From the NCBI GenBank assembly GCA_031272005.1, contig JAISUQ010000060.1:1-54599 (forward strand): a DNA stretch of 54,599 nt. Reading direction: 5' to 3'. Numbering within the stretch: the first letter of the stretch is position 1; each line of letters begins with the position of its first letter. This document shows positions 49,785-54,599 of the stretch, piece after piece. Source of the DNA: Coriobacteriales bacterium (GTDB lineage Bacteria > Actinomycetota > Coriobacteriia > Coriobacteriales > UBA8131). The translations under genes were made by a program, and so were the position numbers. Under the pieces are notes generated by a model. It did not search any database. It was given only the letters and a program-made list of their open reading frames with translations, and was not told the DNA's origin.

Positions 49785-50091
49785 GCACTGATTGATTCCA
49801 ACTATGACAACTCCTGCTGAGGCACAATTCATTGCGCACTTTCGAGTGTAGCGTTAACGCAGGTCGCAGCGCGCGATGAAGCTTGACCTCTTCGATGTGG
49901 ATTTCCAACCAATCTATCAGGAGTTTGTGCTGTTTAGCCGGTAAAGTGCCAGCCAACAAGTTGCCATCAATGTTATAGACAGCCGCAAACTCGGCATATT
50001 TTACATGCTCGTGTGGTTCATTGCGTTGTACCACATCGTGGAAGAATAAGCGGACGATCAAACTGTCGATGCTGGCAAGCTCTGGCAACAC
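49762..50091 (-). CDS. DUF4160-like small protein
   Basis: About 109 residues from a GTG start. The core (VRLFFHDVVQRNEPHEHVKY, then FAAVYNIDGNLLAG and LPAKQHKLLIDWLEIH) matches DUF4160 proteins, which are usually about 80 residues and often pair with DUF2442 in toxin-antitoxin-like loci. No DUF2442 partner is adjacent. The last about 25 residues are translated from the dispersed repeat, so the original 3' end may have been replaced. It overlaps the convergent ATPase by 23 bp. RBS is poor; it may be decaying. Confidence 0.55.
   Translation of the reverse strand: MLPELASIDSLIVRLFFHDVVQRNEPHEHVKYAEFAAVYNIDGNLLAGTLPAKQHKLLIDWLEIHIEEVKLHRALRPALTLHSKVRNELCLSRSCHSWNQSVPKVSAVA
49778..49842 (-). repeat. 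Dispersed palindromic repeat, diverged copy
   Basis: Read on the minus strand, GCGCAATGAATTG, then GTCATAGTTGGAAT and CAGTGCCTAAAG aligns along its length with copy A at 1-62 (about three-quarters identical by eye). It includes the ATPase stop codon and the 3' codons of the DUF4160 gene. Confidence 0.65.
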
Positions 50092-50151
50092 GGGCTCCAG
50101 TCTCAAATGAAGCCAGTATAGCTTCTGGAGTGCAGCCTTAACTGGAGTATA

Positions 50152-50181
50152 GCAGGTAAACCTGCGGGAGATTGGGTATAC
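50152..50181 (+). promoter_or_regulatory. Probable leuS promoter region
   Basis: GCAGGTAAACCTGC (50152-50165) is a 6-bp perfect hairpin or operator. TATACT at 50176-50181 is a likely -10. The 30-nt leader is too short for a T-box. Confidence 0.5.
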
Positions 50182-50210
50182 TGGTTTCTCACCGTTCAGG
50201 AGGAGAAAAC

Positions 50211-52823
50211 ATGTCGCACTACGAGCACTTTGCGCCCTATGACCCGCACTCAATCGAGCCGCATTGGCAGGCTGCCTGGCAGGAAGCCGGCGCTGATGCC
50301 GTACGCACCGAGGGCGACAAGCCATATTACTACGCTTTGGAGATGTTCCCCTATCCATCCGGCGATGTGCATATGGGGCATGTCCGCAACTATTCCATCG
50401 GCGATGTGGTCAGCCGCTACAAGCGGATGCGCGGCTTCAACGTGCTGCACCCCATCGGCTGGGACGCCTTCGGCATGCCGGCCGAGAACGCCGCCATCAA
50501 GCAGAACTCCAGCCCGGCCGCCTGGACCTACGCCAACATCGACCGCCAGCGCCAGTCGCTGAAGCGCCTGGGCTTCTCCTACGATTGGGACCGTACCGTC
50601 ATCACTTCCGATGTCGATTATTATCGCTGGGGGCAGTGGATCTTCCTCAAGCTCTGGGAGCAGGGTCTGGTGGAGCGCAAGAGCTCACCGGTCAACTGGT
50701 GCCCCAGTTGCGCCACCGTACTGGCCAACGAGCAGGTGCTGGGGGACGGCGAGTGCTGGCGTTGCCACAGCCATGTGCAGCGCAAGGAGCTGGAGCAATG
50801 GTTCTTCAAGATCACTAACTACGCCCAGGAGCTGCTGGACGATCTGGATAAACTCAGCGGCTGGCCGGAGCGGGTCAAGCAGATGCAGGCCAACTGGATT
50901 GGCCGCTCCACTGGCGCCGAGGTCGACTTCACCTTATGCGACGCAGACGGCGAGCCCACCGATGAGCTGATCACCGTCTTCACCACCCGGCCAGACACCC
51001 TGTTCGGCTGCACTTTCTTTCTGCTGGCGCCGGAGCATCCGCTGGTTCAGAAGTTGGTAGCCGGCACAGAACAGGAAGCTGAGGTTGCCGAAGTGGTTGC
51101 CGCCGCCGCCAGCGCCTCGGCGGTAGAGCGCTCCAAGGGCGAGCGGGAGAAGCTCGGCGCCTTCACCGGCCGCTATGTGGTCAACCCGATCAACGACGAT
51201 AAAGTGCCAATTTGGATAGCAGATTATGTGCTCATGGACTACGGCACCGGCGCGGTGATGGCCGTGCCCTCTGGCGATCAGCGCGATTTCGAGTTCGCCC
51301 GCAAATACGGCCTGCCCATCCCACCGGTGGTCATCCCGGAGGGCGAGTTCTTCTTCAACTCCCTGAAGAACCAGCCCAACCGGGTGATGTTCGAGGTGCT
51401 CTGGAACGAGGCCTACGACGGGCCGGGCACGATGGTCCAAAGCGGCGAGTTCACCGGTATGCCTGGCGGCAAGGACTCCGAGGGCTCTGCCGCCGTCATC
51501 GCCAAGCTGGAGTCGATGGGTCGCGGGCGGCCCACCATCAACTTCCGCCTGCGCGACTGGCTGATCTCGCGCCAGCGTTACTGGGGCAACCCCATCCCGG
51601 CCATCCACTGCCCCAACTGCGGTATCGTGCCGGTACCGGAGGCTGATCTGCCAGTGGTGCTGCCGATGGACATCGACGTCACCACAGGTGAGACGCTGGC
51701 CGACCGCCCGGAGTTCTACGACGTCACCTGCCCGCAGTGCGGCGCCAGTGCCCACCGCGAGACCGATACCATGGACACCTTCACCTGCTCCTCCTGGTAT
51801 TACCTGCGCTATACCGACCCGCACAACACCGAGCTGCCCTTTGACCGCGCAGCCGTGGACAGCTGGATGCCGGTCGACCAGTACATCGGCGGCATCGAGC
51901 ACGCCATTCTCCACTTGCTTTACTCCCGTTTCTTCACCAAGGCCCTGCGCGATGTGGGGCTGTTGGGCTTTGACGAGCCGTTTGAGAACCTGCTGACCCA
52001 GGGCATGGTCAAACTCAACGGCGAGACGATGAGCAAGTCCAAGGGCAATGTGGTGGCGCCGGAGGATATGATCGCCCGCTTTGGCGCCGACGCCCTGCGC
52101 GTCTACATCCTGTTCATGGCGCCGCCGGATAAGGACCTGGATTGGCTGGAGAGTGGCCTGGAGGGCATCTCGCGTTTCCTCAACCGCCTCTGGCGGATGA
52201 TCTTCGACCTGGTTGGTGCGGCCTGCGAGAACACCTTCTACGAAGGGCCGCGCGACGAGGCTGCGGCTGCCTCTGCCTCTGCCTCTGCCGCGCTGACGCC
52301 GGAGGCCACTGCCGCCGCCCGCACCGTGCTGCGCGAACGTCATCGGGTGGTTGGTAAGGTCACCGAGGACATCGAGCGTTTCAACTTCAACACCGCCATC
52401 GCCGCCATCATGGAGCTGGCCAATGCCACCGGCAACTACCTGCGTTTTGCCGCCCCGCCGGCGCGGCTGGCCGATGCCAGCCAGCACGCCGTCGATGTCG
52501 AACTGGCCGAGACCTTCATTGCCCTGCTGGCCCCGATGGCACCGCACTGGGCGGAGGAACTCTGGCAAAACCTGCTTGGCCATAGCGATTCGGTACATCA
52601 ACAGGACTGGCCTGCGTTCGACCCGGCGCTGGCCGCAGCCGACGAGCTGGAGCTGGCCGTGCAGGTCAACGGCAAGGTGCGGGCGCGCATCACGGTCGCT
52701 GCCGATGCTGCCGAAGATGTGGTGCAGGCCGCCGCTCTGGCCGCTGTGGCCGCATACATCGAGGGCAAGGAGCCCAAGAAGCTGGTAGTGGTGCCAGGCA
52801 AGCTGGTCAGCGTGGTTGTCTGA
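50211..52823 (+). CDS. leuS: Leucyl-tRNA synthetase
   Basis: An 870-residue class Ia synthetase charging tRNA-Leu. The HIGH-type motif is HMGH at 54-57; the KMSKS-type motif is TMSKS near 606-610. The editing domain (about 225-420) is present with TTRPDTLFGCTFF and the GTGAVMAVPSGDQRD region. Two Ala/Ser-rich inserts occur (about nt 51090-51125 in the editing domain and 52257-52300 before the anticodon domain). The ATG at 50211 has AGGAGG upstream. Confidence 0.97.
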   Translation: MSHYEHFAPYDPHSIEPHWQAAWQEAGADAVRTEGDKPYYYALEMFPYPSGDVHMGHVRNYSIGDVVSRYKRMRGFNVLHPIGWDAFGMPAENAAIKQNSSPAAWTYANIDRQRQSLKRLGFSYDWDRTVITSDVDYYRWGQWIFLKLWEQGLVERKSSPVNWCPSCATVLANEQVLGDGECWRCHSHVQRKELEQWFFKITNYAQELLDDLDKLSGWPERVKQMQANWIGRSTGAEVDFTLCDADGEPTDELITVFTTRPDTLFGCTFFLLAPEHPLVQKLVAGTEQEAEVAEVVAAAASASAVERSKGEREKLGAFTGRYVVNPINDDKVPIWIADYVLMDYGTGAVMAVPSGDQRDFEFARKYGLPIPPVVIPEGEFFFNSLKNQPNRVMFEVLWNEAYDGPGTMVQSGEFTGMPGGKDSEGSAAVIAKLESMGRGRPTINFRLRDWLISRQRYWGNPIPAIHCPNCGIVPVPEADLPVVLPMDIDVTTGETLADRPEFYDVTCPQCGASAHRETDTMDTFTCSSWYYLRYTDPHNTELPFDRAAVDSWMPVDQYIGGIEHAILHLLYSRFFTKALRDVGLLGFDEPFENLLTQGMVKLNGETMSKSKGNVVAPEDMIARFGADALRVYILFMAPPDKDLDWLESGLEGISRFLNRLWRMIFDLVGAACENTFYEGPRDEAAAASASASAALTPEATAAARTVLRERHRVVGKVTEDIERFNFNTAIAAIMELANATGNYLRFAAPPARLADASQHAVDVELAETFIALLAPMAPHWAEELWQNLLGHSDSVHQQDWPAFDPALAAADELELAVQVNGKVRARITVAADAAEDVVQAAALAAVAAYIEGKEPKKLVVVPGKLVSVVV

Positions 52824-52868
52824 GATTGTCTGACGCCAGCAAACCGACATGGCAAACCGACATGGCGC

Positions 52869-52899
52869 TTGCACACCGCCCGCCAGGTTATGCTAGAAT
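52869..52899 (+). promoter_or_regulatory. Promoter of tRNA-Val
   Basis: TTGCAC (52869-52874), 19-bp spacer, extended -10 TGC-TAGAAT (52891-52899), about 15 bp upstream of the tRNA. A 13-bp tandem repeat (AAACCGACATGGC twice, 52841-52866) lies just before. Confidence 0.65.
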
Positions 52900-52914
52900 A
52901 GCAATTCCCCCTTC

Positions 52915-52989
52915 GGGCGTTTGGCGCAGCGGGAGCGCGATTCCTTCACACGGAATAGGTCACTGGTTCAATCCCAGTAACGCCCACCA
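52915..52989 (+). tRNA. tRNA-Val (CAC anticodon)
   Basis: A full cloverleaf folds by hand: acceptor GGGCGTT/AACGCCC, D-stem GCGC/GCGC, anticodon stem ATTCC/GGAAT with loop TT-CAC-AC, T-stem ACTGG/CCAGT with loop TTCAATC. The discriminator is A and CCA is encoded. Anticodon CAC reads GUG valine codons. Confidence 0.95.
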
Positions 52990-52996
52990 AACAATC

Positions 52997-53022
52997 AACG
53001 GCCCCCAAGCGGGGCCGTTTTT
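52997..53022 (+). terminator. Intrinsic terminator of tRNA-Val
   Basis: AACGGCCCC and GGGGCCGTT form a 9-bp GC-rich stem with a 5-nt loop, followed by TTT-G-TT. It lies 8 bp after the tRNA. Confidence 0.85.
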
Positions 53023-53054
53023 GTTGAAGCAACAACTGCAATAACCGCCCACCC

Positions 53055-53113
53055 GGGCGTTACTGGGGTTGAACCAGCTGGTTCTCGCAGCGTGTATGCT
53101 TTTGCATACACGC
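53055..53113 (-). pseudogene. Inverted tRNA-Val 3' relic with long hairpin
   Basis: On the minus strand, the 23-nt segment starting CTGGTTCAAC and ending AACGCCC (53055-53077) differs at one base from the T-arm and acceptor end of the tRNA at 52963-52985. Next to it, GCGTGTATGC and GCATACACGC form a perfect 10-bp stem with a TTTT loop (53090-53113). It looks like a decayed inverted tRNA copy or an attachment-site remnant. Confidence 0.6.
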
Positions 53114-53178
53114 CAGCGCCGCTGTGTCAAGGTTCTCCCCAACCCAATCCTTGTCGAACGCCGCGTGCGTCGAAGCGC

Positions 53179-53184
53179 TATAAT
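53179..53184 (+). promoter_or_regulatory. -10 element for the last gene
   Basis: TATAAT about 40 bp upstream of the GTG start at 53223. A TTGTCG lies upstream at an over-long spacing (22 bp), so the -35 is unclear. Confidence 0.45.
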
Positions 53185-53222
53185 TACCCCCAATGTTTCC
53201 CATCAATGTAAAGGGGCTTCTC

Positions 53223-54593
53223 GTGAGTGATACCAAGTATCGTGTGGCAGTAGTTGGCGCGGGCGCGGCTGGCGCCATGGCAGCTTATCGGCTCTGGCAG
53301 CGTCTCGGCGTCTGGGGCGACATCACCGTCTACGAGCGCAATGAGCACGCCGGCGGACGGGCCTGGGACGTCAACTGGGCCGGCACCCGCATCGAGGTCG
53401 GCGGCTCCATCCTGCACTCCTCCGGCCAGTACACCATGGAATTGATGGATTTCACCGGCTGCAAGGAGGGCCAATCCGGCCTGTCCATCGACGGCAAGGA
53501 TGAGACCTACGCCTTCTGGACCAGCGAGGGCTTCCCCATTCTCACCCATACCTCACTGGCTTCGATGGGTACCAACATCGTCAAGCACACCGGTCCGGTC
53601 TCGGCGCTGAAGCTGGTGCGCTCGGCCACGGCGATGGCCGACAAATGGGGCAAAATCTACGAGATACTGAAGTCCGGCGAGCTGTTCGACACGCCTCAGG
53701 ATATGCTGCGGCGGCTGGGGCTGTTCTCAGCCACGCAGATCTCGCTGCGCGGTGAGCTGTCGCGTTTGAACATCAACGACAAGATGATCAACGACGTGGT
53801 GGAGCCGATCGTCCACAATATGTACAACCAGGGTGGCGAGATTGCCGCGCTGGCTGGCGAAGTCGGCCTGGCTGGCGCCGGTCTGGCCGGCGGCTACCTG
53901 TTCTGCATCGACGGCGGCAACTGGACGCTCTACGACAAGACGCTGCGCAAGATTGGCGCCAACCTGCGTTACAACACTAAAGTGGAGAGAATCGAGGCCT
54001 ACCAACCGGCCGCCCGGGCGGAGAATGGCCACTACCGCTACCGCGTCTACACCAACGATGACGACCGTGGCGTGGAGTTTGATGCCGTGATTCTGGCCGC
54101 GCCCCTGGCCCTGGCCGATTTGAGCATCGACGTCGACGGCCAACCGCTGGAGTTGCCCATCTATCCCTATCAGGAAGTCCAGACCACCCTGGTGGCCGGC
54201 GAGCTGAATCCGGAGTATTTCGGTGCCGACCCGGCAAAAAAGCTGCCCTCGACGATTTTCACCGCCGACTCCACCGGCGCACCCTTCAAGAGCATCGGCA
54301 TCACCGGCTATTCTCCGCAATACGAAAGCCGCATCTACAAGATCTTCAGCGCTGAACACGTGATGACCGAAGCCGAATTGGACGCCATCTTCAGCCGCCG
54401 CCAGGACACCATGACCTTCGTCTGGCGCGGCGCCTACCCGATTATCCGCCCGGCCACCGAGCACGTGCCCTTCGTGCTGCAACCCGGTCTGTACTATGCC
54501 TGCGCCTTTGAGACGGCAGCCGGCGCCATAGAGGTGGAGTCGGTGGGCGGCTTCAACGTCGCCACCAAGTGCGCCCAGTACCTGGAGGGATAA
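53223..54593 (+). CDS. FAD-dependent oxidoreductase, prenylcysteine-lyase type
   Basis: A 456-residue flavoprotein. The FAD motif is VGAGAAGAMAAYRL near residues 10-25, followed by YERNEHAGGRAWD. The segment NDVVEPIVHNMYNQGG, then AGEVGLAGAG and FCIDGGNWTLYD resembles the prenylcysteine lyase/oxidase domain. Eukaryotic members cleave prenylcysteine; bacterial members are poorly known and could oxidise isoprenoid or thioether compounds. I chose GTG (AAAGGGG upstream) over the ATG 30 bp earlier. The ORF is complete and ends 6 bp before the window edge. Confidence 0.82.
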   Translation: MSDTKYRVAVVGAGAAGAMAAYRLWQRLGVWGDITVYERNEHAGGRAWDVNWAGTRIEVGGSILHSSGQYTMELMDFTGCKEGQSGLSIDGKDETYAFWTSEGFPILTHTSLASMGTNIVKHTGPVSALKLVRSATAMADKWGKIYEILKSGELFDTPQDMLRRLGLFSATQISLRGELSRLNINDKMINDVVEPIVHNMYNQGGEIAALAGEVGLAGAGLAGGYLFCIDGGNWTLYDKTLRKIGANLRYNTKVERIEAYQPAARAENGHYRYRVYTNDDDRGVEFDAVILAAPLALADLSIDVDGQPLELPIYPYQEVQTTLVAGELNPEYFGADPAKKLPSTIFTADSTGAPFKSIGITGYSPQYESRIYKIFSAEHVMTEAELDAIFSRRQDTMTFVWRGAYPIIRPATEHVPFVLQPGLYYACAFETAAGAIEVESVGGFNVATKCAQYLEG

Positions 54594-54599
54594 AGCCTT

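Noticed and set aside
50092..50210. T-box leader for leuS
   Set aside because: The leader after the likely -10 is about 30 nt, and no T-box sequence or specifier loop is visible.

Overview
The window (54.6 kb, high GC) looks like chromosome from an anaerobic Gram-positive bacterium of the Actinomycetota, most likely class Coriobacteriia (Eggerthella-like). The grounds are the codon bias toward G/C, an LPXTG pilin with two sortases, Tat and lipoprotein signals on solute-binding proteins, a PPDK gene, an rplS-rnhB-yraN-comM-dprA-trmFO-xer block, and a molybdoenzyme of the pyrogallol transhydroxylase type. No rRNA is present, so the placement is an inference.

Layout. 0-9 kb (minus strand): a VanZ-RDD membrane protein; a transcript for a two-subunit pyrogallol transhydroxylase-like molybdenum enzyme plus a zinc-type dehydrogenase; and, upstream, a (Fe-S) CCG-domain protein with an FAD oxidoreductase. 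9-15.5 kb: an AbiEi-like/DUF559 protein, an arylamine N-acetyltransferase, pyruvate phosphate dikinase and a MerR regulator. 15.5-19 kb (minus): a pilus locus with pilin, class C sortase, second sortase and a tiny coupled ORF. 19.5-23.8 kb (minus): a type II ABC importer ending in a moeA-like gene, plausibly a molybdate/tungstate supply unit. 24-30.6 kb (plus): the housekeeping block. 30.7-38.3 kb (plus): an iron-uptake operon (FeoB-associated peptide, FTR1 permease, P19-type lipoprotein, DUF2318 protein, two FtsX/MacB-type permeases, ATPase) behind DtxR-like palindromes. 38.3-40.2 kb: decayed genes, including a hipB gene with intact operators and a broken hipA.

40.2-47.5 kb (plus) holds the most novel unit: a seven-gene operon behind a structured leader. 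It encodes a BioB/HydE-like radical SAM protein, a complete NitT/TauT-type ABC importer, a second related radical SAM protein, a cysteine desulfurase-like PLP enzyme and an ArsM-like methyltransferase. It reads as import of a small molecule followed by radical, sulfur-transfer and methyl-transfer chemistry. The product cannot be named from sequence.

47.7-54.6 kb: a small membrane protein, an AAA ATPase/nuclease-like protein with palindromic operators, a DUF4160 gene, leuS, a tRNA-Val with terminator and an inverted tRNA relic, and an FAD protein of the prenylcysteine-lyase type.

Two themes run across the window. A dispersed palindromic repeat family (about 60 bp, core GGGCGCAATGAATTGCGCCC) sits at gene ends at four sites. 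Low-complexity Ala/Thr/Ser/Asp/Gly stretches occur inside or at the end of otherwise ordinary enzymes.
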